Part shown: piece after piece, positions 28,257 to 38,009 of the stretch
Numbering within the stretch: position 1 is the first letter of the stretch
Layout: every line of letters begins with the position of its first letter
Assembly: GCF_000423285.1 (NCBI RefSeq)
Contig: NZ_AUHR01000012.1
Coordinates: 27,101 to 91,100, forward strand
DNA length: 64,000 bases
Direction: 5' to 3'
Origin: Laribacter hongkongensis DSM 14985
GTDB lineage: Bacteria > Pseudomonadota > Gammaproteobacteria > Burkholderiales > Aquaspirillaceae
Notes under the pieces: generated by a model
What the model saw: the letters and a program-made list of their open reading frames with translations, nothing else
Told to the model about the DNA's origin: nothing
Database searches by the model: none
Position numbers and translations under genes: made by a program

Positions 28257-29294
28257 TCAGGCGGCCCCGTTGACCGGCGGCAGGCTGGAAAGATCCCAGC
28301 GCGGCTTGATGGAAAAGCTGCCGGCTGCATGGGCCTGCTTCAGGCGCATGGCGCCGGCCAGCGCAATCATGGCGCCGTTGTCGGTGCAGAGCGACAGTGG
28401 CGGATAGAACACCTCTACCCGGCGTCTGGCGCAGGCGGCATCCAGTGCCGCGCGCAGCTGGCGGTTGGCACCCACGCCACCGGCGACCACCAGCCGCTTG
28501 AGGCCGGTGCGCTTGAGCGCGCCCAGCGATTTTTTGACCAGCACTTCGACGATCGACTCCTGGAAGGCGCGGCAGATGTCGGCGCGGGTCTGTTCGTCGA
28601 TGGGGCCAAGATCGGCTTCGACGCGGGTCTTGAGCGTCAGCACGGCGGTTTTCAGCCCGGAAAAGCTCATGTCGAGGTCGGCGGAATTGAGCATGGGGCG
28701 CGGCAGGGTGAAGCGGGCCGGATCACCGGATTCGGCCAGCCGGGACAGCAGCGGACCACCGGGGTAGGGCAGGCCCAGCAGTTTGGCAGTCTTGTCGAAG
28801 GCTTCGCCGGCAGCGTCGTCCAGCGTTTCGCCCAGGGTTTCGTACTGCCCCACGCCATGCACGGCCATCAGCTGCGTGTGTCCGCCGGAGACCAGCAGGG
28901 CGACAAACGGAAAGGCCGGAGCCGGATCGGCCAGCATGGGCGACAGCAGATGGCCTTCAAGGTGATGCACGTCGATGACCGGAATGTCCAGTCCGAACGC
29001 CAGGGCGTTGGCGACCGAGGCGCCGACCAGCAGGGCGCCGCCCAGTCCGGGGCCCTGGGTAAAGGCGATGGCATCCAGGTCGGCCAGGGTTTTGCCGCCT
29101 TCGGCAAGACAGGCCTGGGTCAGCGGAATGATGCGGCGGATATGGTCGCGGCTCGCCAGTTCCGGCACGACACCGCCGTATTCGGCGTGCATGGCCATCT
29201 GGGTGTGCAGGGCGTGTGCAACCAGGCCGCGTTCGGTGTCGTACAGTGCGACGCCGGTTTCGTCGCAGGAGGATTCAAAACCAAGAACAAGCAT
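28257..29294 (-). CDS. tsaD: tRNA N6-adenosine threonylcarbamoyltransferase
   Basis: Catalytic subunit for t6A37 modification of tRNAs reading ANN codons. Its 345 residues have the metal-binding [15 protein letters not shown], start [16 protein letters not shown] and ASKHA motif [12 protein letters not shown]. Essential in most bacteria. It forms a two-gene unit with rarA and is divergent from the osmC-like gene, with ~180 bases between. Confidence 0.97.
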   Translation of the reverse strand: MLVLGFESSCDETGVALYDTERGLVAHALHTQMAMHAEYGGVVPELASRDHIRRIIPLTQACLAEGGKTLADLDAIAFTQGPGLGGALLVGASVANALAFGLDIPVIDVHHLEGHLLSPMLADPAPAFPFVALLVSGGHTQLMAVHGVGQYETLGETLDDAAGEAFDKTAKLLGLPYPGGPLLSRLAESGDPARFTLPRPMLNSADLDMSFSGLKTAVLTLKTRVEADLGPIDEQTRADICRAFQESIVEVLVKKSLGALKRTGLKRLVVAGGVGANRQLRAALDAACARRRVEVFYPPLSLCTDNGAMIALAGAMRLKQAHAAGSFSIKPRWDLSSLPPVNGAA

Positions 29295-29475
29295 GACAAA
29301 GCCCGCAAGCCGGGCACCGTTCGGAAAACGGCCATTCTACCCGTCCCCTCGCCGTTGCGGGACGACGGGGCCGGTCGCCGGCACCTGCATAAGCATAGTG
29401 CCGGGTGGCAGGGTGACGGGCGGTGGCTTGGGGTATTCTGTGTGCTTTAGATCCTGACACGAGGTGAATGGCGCC

Positions 29476-29880
29476 ATGAAGGCAAGGCTCAAGCAGATTG
29501 AAGGTTCGCGTTTTCTTGGTGAGTCGGAATCCGGCCACGGCGTGGTGATTGATCCGGAAAAACGGTTTGGTGCCAGCCCGATGGAACTGGTGCTGATGGG
29601 AGCGGCAGGCTGCTCCAGCTATGACGTCGTCAGCATTCTGAAAAAAGGACGGCAGGATGTGCGTGACGTGACGGTGGAAATGGATGCCGACCGAGCTGAC
29701 ACCGAGCCGAAAGTGTTTACCCGCATCCATTTCCGTTTCATCGTGACCGGCCGGCAACTCAAGCCGGAGCTGGTGGAGCGGGCAATCAGCCTGTCAGCCG
29801 AAAAATACTGTTCGGCTTCCATCATGCTGGGGAAAACCGCCGTGATTACCCATGATTTCAGCCTGATTGAAGTGGAATGA
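29476..29880 (+). CDS. OsmC/YhfA-family thiol-dependent protein
   Basis: A 134-residue OsmC-fold protein. Members reduce organic hydroperoxides or have unknown roles. SPMELVLMGAAGCSSYDVVSIL contains the first conserved cysteine and KYCSASIMLGKTA the second, the pair expected for a YhfA-type protein. ATG 29476 is chosen because GAGGTG stands nine bases before it. TATTCT upstream is a likely -10. A clear terminator follows, so it is probably monocistronic. Confidence 0.9.
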   Translation: MKARLKQIEGSRFLGESESGHGVVIDPEKRFGASPMELVLMGAAGCSSYDVVSILKKGRQDVRDVTVEMDADRADTEPKVFTRIHFRFIVTGRQLKPELVERAISLSAEKYCSASIMLGKTAVITHDFSLIEVE

Positions 29881-29902
29881 TTTTGCCGCTTTCATGGCTC
29901 GG

Positions 29903-29932
29903 CCGGCAGTCAATCTGCCGGTTTTCTTTTTT
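29903..29932 (+). terminator. intrinsic terminator after the OsmC-family gene
   Basis: CCGGCAG (29903-29909) pairs with CTGCCGG (29915-29921), followed by TTTTCTTTTTT. Confidence 0.85.
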
Positions 29933-30058
29933 GGGTGAATGATTTGTAAATTGCCGCGTAATGCGGAAATTTTTTCCGTATCAAGAAAATATGAGATTGA
30001 GGCTTGGAGCCCGGACCGGACTGGCGGCACAATAAGCTTTTGCTCAGCATCGTCCTGC

Positions 30059-30550
30059 ATGACTCCAGTCCGCATTTTATTCGTCTGTACGGGCAATATT
30101 TGCCGCTCTCCCACTGCCGAAGGCGTGGCCAGGGCGGTTTTTGCCGCTGCGGGCGCTGGCGGACAGGTATGGTTCGATTCGGCTGGTACGCATGCCTTCC
30201 ATGTTGGCGAAGCACCCGATCCACGCAGCCAGCAGCATGCCCTGCGACGCGGTTACGACCTGTCCGGTCTGCGGGCGCGCCAGGTGGTTCCGGCAGATTT
30301 TGCCGATTTTGACTGGATTCTGGCGGCTGACCGTCACAATCTTGCCATGTTGTCCGCCCATGCTGTTGCCGGCAGCAAGGCCCGGCCGGGATGCATGCTG
30401 GACTGGGCCGGGCGTCCCGGAGAGGATGTTCCTGACCCGTATTATCAGGGTGAGGCCGGTTTCGAGACGGTTCTGGATGACTGTGAAGACATGGCTGCCG
30501 GCTTGCTGGCGGCATGGCGGCGCGGCGAACTGCGGCAAGGGGCAACATGA
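30059..30550 (+). CDS. low-molecular-weight protein tyrosine phosphatase
   Basis: A 163-residue phosphatase with catalytic loop VCTGNICRSPTAE near the N-terminus and the general-acid loop VPDPYYQG. Bacterial members often counter tyrosine kinases that control exopolysaccharide export, but no such kinase or capsule gene lies in the window. ATG 30059 starts the usual family N-terminus; the frame is open further upstream. Its stop overlaps the start of the PAS-GGDEF-EAL gene (ATGA), putting it at the head of the signalling and flagellar run. Confidence 0.92.
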   Translation: MTPVRILFVCTGNICRSPTAEGVARAVFAAAGAGGQVWFDSAGTHAFHVGEAPDPRSQQHALRRGYDLSGLRARQVVPADFADFDWILAADRHNLAMLSAHAVAGSKARPGCMLDWAGRPGEDVPDPYYQGEAGFETVLDDCEDMAAGLLAAWRRGELRQGAT

Positions 30551-33500
30551 ACGACACCGCAGGCAACGATATCGTGATGTCTGGGCCAGACCTCGCTCCG
30601 CCGGATGCGGAGCTGACGGCCCCGGCGCACTGGCCCGGGGAGTATTACCGGACAGCGCTGGCACACCTGAACGAAGGGGTGCTGTTCGTGTCGCCTTCAG
30701 GCTGCATGGTGCCGGGCAACCCGGAGGCCGTGCGGATCATCGCCGTACCGTCGGCCGAGCTGAGCCATGTGACCCGTGAGGGCGAGTGGGAAACCCTGAC
30801 GGAAAACGGCGAGCCGCTGGCCATGGCGGACCGGCCCGGGGCTCGGGCCTGCTTTGCCGGCGAAACCGTCGAGCGCCAGGTGGTCGGCATGCGCCGGCCC
30901 GGAGCTGCCGAGGTGCAGTGGCTGCGCATGAATGCCGCGCCGGTTTACCAGCCGGAGCAGCAGGAGCCGGTTGGTGCGGTGGTCACGTTTGTCGACATTA
31001 CCCGCGAGCGCCAGCGCCAGGAATCCTTGCAGCGCATGGAGGCCCGCTGGCAGGCATTGTTTGAAACGTCGGGCGATGTGGCTTACGACTTCGATGTCGC
31101 GACCCGCCGGCTTGAGCTGGCACCGGCATGGATGCAGATGCTCGGGCTTGGCCGCATGCCGGACGATCATTACCAGGACTGGCTGGAACGCGTTGATCCG
31201 CAAGTGCGTGACGACGTGGAAGCTGCCCTGTGTGCCCACTTGCAAGGCGAGACCGCTGATTACAGCGTTGAATATCCGCTGCTGCACGAATCGGGTGACT
31301 GGCTGCACGTATTCGAGCGTGGCCGCGTCTACCAGCGTGATGCCGACGGAAAGCCGTTGCGCATGCATGGAGTCATCATCGACCTGTCACGGCAGTTGCA
31401 TGCCGAAGAGGCGCAGCGCCGGCTTGAAGGCATCGTGGCAGCCAGTTCCGACGCCATGGCGTTCATTGATACGGAAGGACTGGTCGGATTTGCCAGCCCG
31501 GCCTTGTGCCACCTGCTGTCCATCGGGACACAGGAAGTGCGCGGCCGGCAGTTGGAGGAGTTGCTGGCGGCCTACGCCAACCGGCGCGAACTGATGCAGG
31601 GGATTGAGGGGGCGCTGGCGGGCCGGAACCTGCGCATGCAGACCTGGCTGACGCTGCCCGGCGGCGGTGTGCGCTGTCTGGAATCGTCCTTTGACCCTTA
31701 CCGCAATACCGAAGGTCAGGTCGTTGGCGCGGTGTGCGTCCTGCGCGACATGACCGACAACGCCCGCAAGACATTGTTGTTCGAGCAGGCCGAGCGTGCC
31801 GCACAGATCGGTGGCTGGATGCTGGACATCGACGCCGATGTGCTTGACCTGTCGCAGCAGGCGCGCGAACTCCTGAACATTGCCGCAGACCGGCAGCAGG
31901 TGCCGCTGGCCGAAGTGATGGCACAGTTTGACGAGGCGACGTTCAAAAAGGCCGGGCGTCTTCTGGAGGCTTTCCGCCACTCGCATTCCGTGGCGACGCA
32001 TGAAATCCATTTTGACGCCGTACTGGTCACGCCGCACGGCGTGCGGCGGCGGCTGGCGCTTTCGGCCCGTACCTTGCAGGTTGTCGGGCAGGGGCATTAC
32101 GTAACCGGATCGGTGCAGGATGTCACCAGCCTGCGGCGGGCCGAGCGCGAGCTGATGCTGTCGGCGCAGGTATTCGAACACGGCAGCGAAGCGGTGTTCA
32201 TTACCGATGCCAGTCACCGCATCCTGCGCGTCAATCCGGCTTTCGAAGCCATTACCGGCTACGCCGCGGGTGAAGTGCTGGGGCTGACACCGGATTTCCG
32301 CTGTGTCTCGTCGCCTGGCGGTACCAGTATCAGCCAGCGCTGGGAACTGGCCGAACAGACCGGGCGCTGGCAGGGCGAGATTGTCTGCCGCCGGCGCTCC
32401 GGCGAGCATTATTACGAGTGGAGCGCCCTGAGCGTCGTGCGCCATGCCAACGGCTCGGTGCTCTATTTCATCGGCCAGTTCAGCGACATTTCGGCGGTCA
32501 AGGCCGCCGAGGCACGCGCCCTGCGGCTGGCATGTTTTGATCCGCTGACGGGTCTGCCCAACCGCAGCCTGTTGTTCGACCGCCTGCAGGAAGTGCTCAA
32601 CCGCGAACCGCACAACGGCGCCGTGCTGTTTTGCGATCTGGACCGCTTCAAGAACATCAACGATTCACTGGGGCATACGCTGGGCGATGCGGTGCTGAAA
32701 GAGGTGGCCCGCCGGCTGGTGGCGCGGGTACGGCCCGGCGACACGGTCTGCCGTTATGGCGGCGACGAGTTCGTGCTGGTCTTGCCGGGGCTCTCTGACT
32801 GTGTCGTGCTGGAGCAACTGGCCGAGCAGCTGCTGGCCGATGTGTCGTCGCCGATCTTGCTTGACGGGCTGGACCTGCGCGTGACGCCGTCGCTGGGGGT
32901 CGCCGTTTTTCCGCGTGACGGCAACGATTGCGATGCGTTGCTGCGGCATGCAGATGCCGCGCTCTATCACGCCAAGAGCCGTGGCCGGAATACCTACCGT
33001 TTTTTCACCCGCGAAATCGACGACCGGGTCAGCGAATACCTGCATATCGAGCACGGGCTGCGCAGCGCGCTGGAGCGCGGGGAATTCGAGCTGCACTACC
33101 AGCCTCAGGTGGACATGGCCTTTGGCCGGGTGGTCGGTGTCGAGGCGCTGTTGCGCTGGAAGCATCCCGAGCAGGGCATGATTTCACCAGTGCGCTTCGT
33201 TCCGATTGCCGAAGAAACCGGATTGATTGTTCCGATTGGCATGTGGGTGATACGCGAGGCATGCCGACAGGCTATGCTGTGGCGGCGCGCCGGCCTGAGA
33301 CCCATGACGATGGCGGTCAACCTGTCCGGCCGCCAGTTTTCCCGTTCGGTCATCGAAGCAATCGACGAGGCGCTGGCCGACAGCGGGCTGGACCCGCGCT
33401 GGTTGCAGGTTGAAGTGACAGAAAGCGTGATCATGGAAGATACCCAGGAGGCCTATACGGTGCTGGAAGCCCTGCGGGCCCGCGGCCTGACCGTGGCGGT

Positions 33501-33825
33501 GGACGATTTTGGCACTGGCTACTCCAGCCTGGCCTATCTCAAGCGTTTTCCGATCGACAAGCTCAAGATCGACCGCTCGTTCATCCGGGACATCGATCTG
33601 GACGAGGACAATCCGGTGATTGTCGACGCCATCATCGGCATGGCGCACAACCTGCGCATCAAGGTGCTGGCCGAAGGGGTGGAAACCCGTGCGCAATGGG
33701 ATTACCTGCGTCAGCAAGGGTGTGACGAGGTGCAGGGCTACCTGGTTTCCAGGCCACAGCCAGCTGCGGCGCTGGGGCAATGGATGCTGGAACGGGGCAT
33801 GCAGCACGGGAGGGAGCGCCTGTGA
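30547..33825 (+). CDS. multi-PAS diguanylate cyclase/phosphodiesterase (PAS-GGDEF-EAL)
   Basis: A 1092-residue cytosolic c-di-GMP enzyme without membrane segments. About five PAS-like modules fill residues ~30-640. The GGDEF domain has its active site GGDEF at residues 738-742 and an intact RxxD inhibitory site (RPGD, 729-732). The EAL domain starts with EALLRW at 866 and keeps [31 protein letters not shown] and EGVET, so both activities could work. ATG overlaps the phosphatase stop, and its stop overlaps the GTG of the CheB-like gene. The chain leads into flrC, linking c-di-GMP to flagellar control. Its sensory input is unknown. Confidence 0.95.
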   Translation: MNDTAGNDIVMSGPDLAPPDAELTAPAHWPGEYYRTALAHLNEGVLFVSPSGCMVPGNPEAVRIIAVPSAELSHVTREGEWETLTENGEPLAMADRPGARACFAGETVERQVVGMRRPGAAEVQWLRMNAAPVYQPEQQEPVGAVVTFVDITRERQRQESLQRMEARWQALFETSGDVAYDFDVATRRLELAPAWMQMLGLGRMPDDHYQDWLERVDPQVRDDVEAALCAHLQGETADYSVEYPLLHESGDWLHVFERGRVYQRDADGKPLRMHGVIIDLSRQLHAEEAQRRLEGIVAASSDAMAFIDTEGLVGFASPALCHLLSIGTQEVRGRQLEELLAAYANRRELMQGIEGALAGRNLRMQTWLTLPGGGVRCLESSFDPYRNTEGQVVGAVCVLRDMTDNARKTLLFEQAERAAQIGGWMLDIDADVLDLSQQARELLNIAADRQQVPLAEVMAQFDEATFKKAGRLLEAFRHSHSVATHEIHFDAVLVTPHGVRRRLALSARTLQVVGQGHYVTGSVQDVTSLRRAERELMLSAQVFEHGSEAVFITDASHRILRVNPAFEAITGYAAGEVLGLTPDFRCVSSPGGTSISQRWELAEQTGRWQGEIVCRRRSGEHYYEWSALSVVRHANGSVLYFIGQFSDISAVKAAEARALRLACFDPLTGLPNRSLLFDRLQEVLNREPHNGAVLFCDLDRFKNINDSLGHTLGDAVLKEVARRLVARVRPGDTVCRYGGDEFVLVLPGLSDCVVLEQLAEQLLADVSSPILLDGLDLRVTPSLGVAVFPRDGNDCDALLRHADAALYHAKSRGRNTYRFFTREIDDRVSEYLHIEHGLRSALERGEFELHYQPQVDMAFGRVVGVEALLRWKHPEQGMISPVRFVPIAEETGLIVPIGMWVIREACRQAMLWRRAGLRPMTMAVNLSGRQFSRSVIEAIDEALADSGLDPRWLQVEVTESVIMEDTQEAYTVLEALRARGLTVAVDDFGTGYSSLAYLKRFPIDKLKIDRSFIRDIDLDEDNPVIVDAIIGMAHNLRIKVLAEGVETRAQWDYLRQQGCDEVQGYLVSRPQPAAALGQWMLERGMQHGRERL

Positions 33826-34511
33826 CGGCCCGGCGTGATGATCCGCTGGTCATTGCTCCGTGTCATGCGGCGGACGTGATCCTGCCCCGTTCCGGCAGCC
33901 GGACCGTCGGCCGCCCGCCCCTGCTGGCGATTGGCGCTTCGACCGGCGGGACCGAGGCATTGAAAGTCGTGCTGGGGCAACTCCCGCGTGACTGTCCGCC
34001 GGTGCTGGTCACGCAGCACATGCCGCCGGTATTCACCCGGTCGTTTGCGGCCCGGCTGGACGCCTTGTGCCAGATCGGTGTCAAGGAAGCCGAGGACGGT
34101 GAGCTGCTGGGTAACGGCATGGCTTACGTGGCGCCGGGTGATGCACACCTGATGGTGGTCTGGCAGGGCGGACGTTATCGCTGCCGCTTGAGCCAGGGCG
34201 TGGAAGTCAACCGGCACCGGCCTTCGGTGGACGTGCTGTTCCGGTCGGTGGCCAATGAGGCCGGCGCAGCCGCGATGGGCGTGATCCTGACCGGCATGGG
34301 GCGTGACGGCGCCAGCGGCATGCGCGAACTGAAAGATACGGGCGCATTTACCGTGGCGCAGGACGAGGGCACTTGCGTGGTATTCGGCATGCCCAAGGAA
34401 GCGATTGCCCAAGGGGGAGTTGAAGAAGTCTTGCCGCTGGAGCGGATCGGGCTGCGCATGGTGGAATGGTGCCGCGGTCGCGGGCCGGCTTCGGACAGTC
34501 GGAGAATCTGA
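33822..34511 (+). CDS. receiver-less CheB-type methylesterase
   Basis: A 229-residue protein holding only the CheB catalytic domain. Ser lies in [14 protein letters not shown], His in [17 protein letters not shown] and Asp in [11 protein letters not shown], so the triad is complete; LVTQHMP and [11 protein letters not shown] are typical. The receiver domain that normally restrains CheB is absent, and the ~40 residues before the domain show no fold I recognise. The GTG start at 33822 follows GGGAGGG and overlaps the previous stop. No chemoreceptor or CheR gene is near. It may demethylate or deamidate receptors, or have another substrate. Confidence 0.9.
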   Translation: MTARRDDPLVIAPCHAADVILPRSGSRTVGRPPLLAIGASTGGTEALKVVLGQLPRDCPPVLVTQHMPPVFTRSFAARLDALCQIGVKEAEDGELLGNGMAYVAPGDAHLMVVWQGGRYRCRLSQGVEVNRHRPSVDVLFRSVANEAGAAAMGVILTGMGRDGASGMRELKDTGAFTVAQDEGTCVVFGMPKEAIAQGGVEEVLPLERIGLRMVEWCRGRGPASDSRRI

Positions 34512-35915
34512 ATGAAAGAACTGCCGATCCTGGTGGTGGAAGACGATCTGGCGCTGCGTGAGGCGCTGGTCGATACGCTGGAACTGGCGGGAGTTGCCGT
34601 CCGTGTGGCCGGTGACGGAGAAGAGGCGCTGGCTGTGCTCCGGCGCGAGCCGGTCGGACTGGTGCTGTCGGATGCGCAGATGCAGCCGATGGATGGCTAC
34701 AGGCTGTTTTTCGAGATGCGCCAGCGCCGGTTGCAAGTCCCGTTCATGCTGATGACCGCTCACGGGGCCATTGACCGCGCAGTGGACCTGCTGCGGGCGG
34801 GTGCCTGTCATTACCTGACCAAACCGTTCGAGCCCTCGACCTTGCTGGTCGAGGTGGAAAAACACCGGCTCAAGCTGCCGGAGGTGCCTGAGTCCGACGA
34901 TGGCCAGCAGCCGGTGGCGCATTCTCCGGTGATGCGTGAACTGCTGAAGATGGCGCGCAAGGTGGCGGCCAGCGAGGCCACGGTGCTGATTACCGGTGAA
35001 TCGGGTGTCGGCAAGGAAGTGATGGCGCGCTTTTTGCACGCCAATTCACCCCGGGCGAACCATCCTTTTGTGGCCGTCAACTGCGCCGCCATTCCGGAGA
35101 GCCTGTTCGAGTCGGTATTGTTCGGGCATGAAAAAGGCGCGTTTACCGGTGCGCTCAGCAGCCATGCCGGCAAGTTCGAGCAGGCGCAGGGCGGTACGCT
35201 GCTGCTGGATGAAATTTCGGAAATGTCGGCTGCCATGCAGGCCAAGCTACTGCGGGTGATCCAGGAGCGCGAGGTAGAGCGGGTGGGCGGGCAGCGTCCG
35301 GTACGCCTGCATGTGCGCTTTCTGGCCACGACCAACCGCGATCTGGCTGCCGAAGTGGCCGCCGGACGTTTCCGTGCCGATCTGTACTACCGGATCCATG
35401 TGTTTGAAATGAATATTCCGCCGCTGCGCCAGCGCCGCGAAGATATCCTGCCTCTGGCCTGCAACTATCTGAAACGCCATGATAAATCATTGAATTTTAC
35501 GGATTTTGTCATCACTGATGCTGCGGCTGCCAAATTGACGGCCCATGACTGGCCGGGTAACATCCGCGAGCTGGAAAATGTCTTGCAACGCGCGGAAATC
35601 CTCGCTGAAGCCGGTGTGGTTGATGCGGATTGCCTGCACTGGTCAGGCAGTTTGATACCTTTGTCGTGTCAGGGCGTGCTGCATTCCGGAGACGTGCTGC
35701 CGGTTCATGTTCCTGAGCAACCCGTTGACATGAAAAGTCTGGAAAAGCAGCACATCGTCGAAACATTGCGCACCGTGGGTGGTGTGCGCAGGCTGGCTGC
35801 CGAGCGTCTGGGCATCAGCGAGCGTACCCTGCGCTACAAACTGGCCCGCTGGCGTGAAGCGGGTGAAATCGACTTGGCCACCCTTGCGGGTGAGCGGCAC
35901 GGAGAAGATGCATGA
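34512..35915 (+). CDS. flrC: sigma-54-dependent flagellar response regulator (FlrC/FleR type)
   Basis: NtrC-family activator of mid-class flagellar genes. The receiver (1-120) has acidic E10-D12, phospho-acceptor D54, T82 and K104. The AAA+ domain has GESGVGKEVMARFLH, the sigma-54-contacting GAFTGA and Walker B LLLDEISEM. The C-terminal HTH reads RLAAERLGISERTLRYKLARWR. In many bacteria the partner kinase FlrB/FleS lies just upstream; here that place is taken by the CheB-like and c-di-GMP genes. GGAGAAT precedes ATG 34512, which abuts the previous stop, and the flrC stop overlaps fliE. Confidence 0.94.
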   Translation: MKELPILVVEDDLALREALVDTLELAGVAVRVAGDGEEALAVLRREPVGLVLSDAQMQPMDGYRLFFEMRQRRLQVPFMLMTAHGAIDRAVDLLRAGACHYLTKPFEPSTLLVEVEKHRLKLPEVPESDDGQQPVAHSPVMRELLKMARKVAASEATVLITGESGVGKEVMARFLHANSPRANHPFVAVNCAAIPESLFESVLFGHEKGAFTGALSSHAGKFEQAQGGTLLLDEISEMSAAMQAKLLRVIQEREVERVGGQRPVRLHVRFLATTNRDLAAEVAAGRFRADLYYRIHVFEMNIPPLRQRREDILPLACNYLKRHDKSLNFTDFVITDAAAAKLTAHDWPGNIRELENVLQRAEILAEAGVVDADCLHWSGSLIPLSCQGVLHSGDVLPVHVPEQPVDMKSLEKQHIVETLRTVGGVRRLAAERLGISERTLRYKLARWREAGEIDLATLAGERHGEDA

Positions 35916-36241
35916 GAACCGAAGGGATCGATCAATTGCTGGGCGAGCTGCGTACTGTCGCGACCCTGGCATCCGGCAAGCCGGCACCGCAGCAGGTCGC
36001 CAAGGATGCCGCCGAACCAGTCGACTTTGCTGCCGTGCTGCAGGCCTCGCTCGACAAGGTGGCCGAGCGGCAGGCCGGTAGCCAGAACCTGCAGCAGCGC
36101 TGGGAGCTGGGTGACGAAAACGTCAACCTGCACGATGTCATGCTGTCGCTGCAAAAAGCCAGCCTGTCATTCCAGACCATGGTGCAGGTCCGCAACAAGC
36201 TGGTCAGTGCCTACCAAGACATCATGAATACGCAGGTTTGA
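35912..36241 (+). CDS. fliE: flagellar hook-basal body protein FliE
   Basis: Small (109 residues) junction protein between the MS ring and the rod. The C-terminal half, VNLHDVMLSLQKASLSFQTMVQVRNKLVSAYQDIMNTQV, is the conserved FliE pattern. ATG overlaps the flrC stop (ATGA). It starts the fliEFGHIJ run. No separate sigma-54 promoter was found in front. Confidence 0.96.
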   Translation: MRTEGIDQLLGELRTVATLASGKPAPQQVAKDAAEPVDFAAVLQASLDKVAERQAGSQNLQQRWELGDENVNLHDVMLSLQKASLSFQTMVQVRNKLVSAYQDIMNTQV

Positions 36242-36293
36242 CCTGTATCCGAGCACGACACCTGTGCGTGCCTGTCCAGCCTGCATCTGATTT

Positions 36294-38009
36294 ATGGCCG
36301 AATTGAACGAATCTTCCCCTCCGACCTTCCAGCAGCGCGTACGCGAGGCGCTGGAGCGTTACCGTGCCTTGCCCGGCAACAAGAAACTGTTGCTGTTCGG
36401 CGGCATGGCTGCCGTGGCGTCCATTCTGGTCGCTGCCTATCTGTATACGCGCGAACCTGCCTACAAGGTGTTGTTCAGCAATCTGCCCGACCGCGAAGGC
36501 GGGCAGGTGACCGAAGCGCTGACCAAGCTCAACGTGCCCTATCAGCTTGCCGACGGCGGCGTGATCCGGGTGCCGGCCGAGCAGGTGTATTCCACCCGCC
36601 TCAAGCTGGCTTCCGAAGGCCTGCCCAAGGCCAGCGGTATCGGTTTCGAACTGATGGACAACCAGAAATTCGGCATCAGCCAGTTTGCCGAACAGGTCAA
36701 TTACCAGCGTGCCGTCGAGGGTGAGCTGGCCCGTACCATCGAGGCTCTGGGGGTGGTCGAGTCGGCCCGCGTGCATCTGGCCATGCCCAAGCAAAGCGTG
36801 TTTGTGCGCGAACAGCAGCTGCCGACCGCCTCGGTACTGCTGAACCTGCGCCCGGGGTTCATTCTTGATGCCGGGCAGATTGCCGGCATCCGCAACCTGG
36901 TGGCCTCTGCCGTTCCGGGGCTGCCGCAAAAGAACATCACCATCGTTGACCAGGAAGGCAACCTGATTTCGCGCATGCCGGACATGGAAGACGGCTCGGC
37001 CGGCCTGTCGCGCCGCCAGCTGGATTACGTGCGCCAGATCGAGACCAGCCTGACCAAACGCATCGAAGCCATCCTTGAACCCATTGTCGGCAGCGGTAAC
37101 GCCCGGGCGCAGGTCACGGCTGCCGTGGACTTCTCCGAAGTCGAGCAGACCGCGGAAACCTTCAACCCCAATACGCCGCCCAATGCCGGCGCCATCCGCA
37201 GCCAGCAGACCAGCGAGTCCCAGACCCGTGAAGAAGCACCGCAGGGCGGTGTGCCGGGCGCCCTGTCCAACCAGCCGCCCAATGCTGCTGCGGCCCCGGT
37301 CACATTGCCGCCCGGTACCCAGGCCGGCCTGATGCCCGCTCCCAACGGTCAGCAGAACCAAGCCCGGCCGGTCAAGAGCAGCAAGGAAGCCACGACCAAC
37401 TACGAGGTCGACCGTACCATCCAGCATGTTCGCCAGCAGACCGGTGCCCTCAAGCGCGTCACGGCGGCTGTCGTGGTCAATTTCAAGCGTACGACCACCG
37501 CAGACGGTAATGCCAAGATGACGCCGCTGTCCGAGCAGGAAATGCAGCAGCTGGACAAGCTGGTGCGTGAAGCCATGGGCTTCACCCAGGCGCGCGGGGA
37601 CTCGGTACAGGTGGTCAATGCCTCGTTTGCCGACACCGCCGGCAGCAAGGCTGCATTGCAGGATCGCCTGTTCGACTACGCCAGCAACAATCCGGGTGAA
37701 ATCCTCAAGTGGGTGCTGGGTGCGCTGGTGGTGTTGTACCTGCTGTTCGGTGTCATCCGGCCGGTGGTGCGCGACATCGTCAAGCCCAAGCCGGTCTTGC
37801 CGCCGCCTGGCTCTGATGCTGCGGCTGCCGAAGGCGAGGGTGTGGCCGGTGAAGGCGGCATGACCCTGGAAGACTTGGCCAATCTGGATCCGAAGGAGCT
37901 GGCCCGCCGCGAATACGACTCCATGCTGGAAGGGGCGCGGCAAGTGGTGCGTGCTGATCCGCGCATGGCCGCCCAGATCATCAAGGAATGGGTGAACAAC
38001 GATGAGTGA
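36294..38009 (+). CDS. fliF: flagellar MS-ring protein FliF
   Basis: Inner-membrane ring subunit and base of the basal body. The 571 residues include an N-terminal membrane helix (LLLFGGMAAVASILVAAYLYT), ring-building motifs with YKVLFSNLPDREGGQV and SRLKLASEGLPKASGIGFELMD-like segments, a disordered Pro/Gln-rich middle, a second membrane helix (LKWVLGALVVLYLLFGVIRPVV) and a FliG-binding tail. The 3' end overlaps fliG by eight bases. Confidence 0.97.
   Translation: MAELNESSPPTFQQRVREALERYRALPGNKKLLLFGGMAAVASILVAAYLYTREPAYKVLFSNLPDREGGQVTEALTKLNVPYQLADGGVIRVPAEQVYSTRLKLASEGLPKASGIGFELMDNQKFGISQFAEQVNYQRAVEGELARTIEALGVVESARVHLAMPKQSVFVREQQLPTASVLLNLRPGFILDAGQIAGIRNLVASAVPGLPQKNITIVDQEGNLISRMPDMEDGSAGLSRRQLDYVRQIETSLTKRIEAILEPIVGSGNARAQVTAAVDFSEVEQTAETFNPNTPPNAGAIRSQQTSESQTREEAPQGGVPGALSNQPPNAAAAPVTLPPGTQAGLMPAPNGQQNQARPVKSSKEATTNYEVDRTIQHVRQQTGALKRVTAAVVVNFKRTTTADGNAKMTPLSEQEMQQLDKLVREAMGFTQARGDSVQVVNASFADTAGSKAALQDRLFDYASNNPGEILKWVLGALVVLYLLFGVIRPVVRDIVKPKPVLPPPGSDAAAAEGEGVAGEGGMTLEDLANLDPKELARREYDSMLEGARQVVRADPRMAAQIIKEWVNNDE

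Noticed and set aside
26874..29450. 858-codon frame on the plus strand opposite rarA and tsaD
   Set aside because: Both minus-strand genes are unmistakable; the plus frame is a shadow of codon bias.
30020..30050. sigma-54-like GGCACA...TTTTGCT before the tyrosine phosphatase gene
   Set aside because: The spacing is about four bases too long and the -24 element is poor.
35870..35905. sigma-54-like TTGGCC...TTGCGG before fliE
   Set aside because: The distance between the GG and GC elements is two bases too short.
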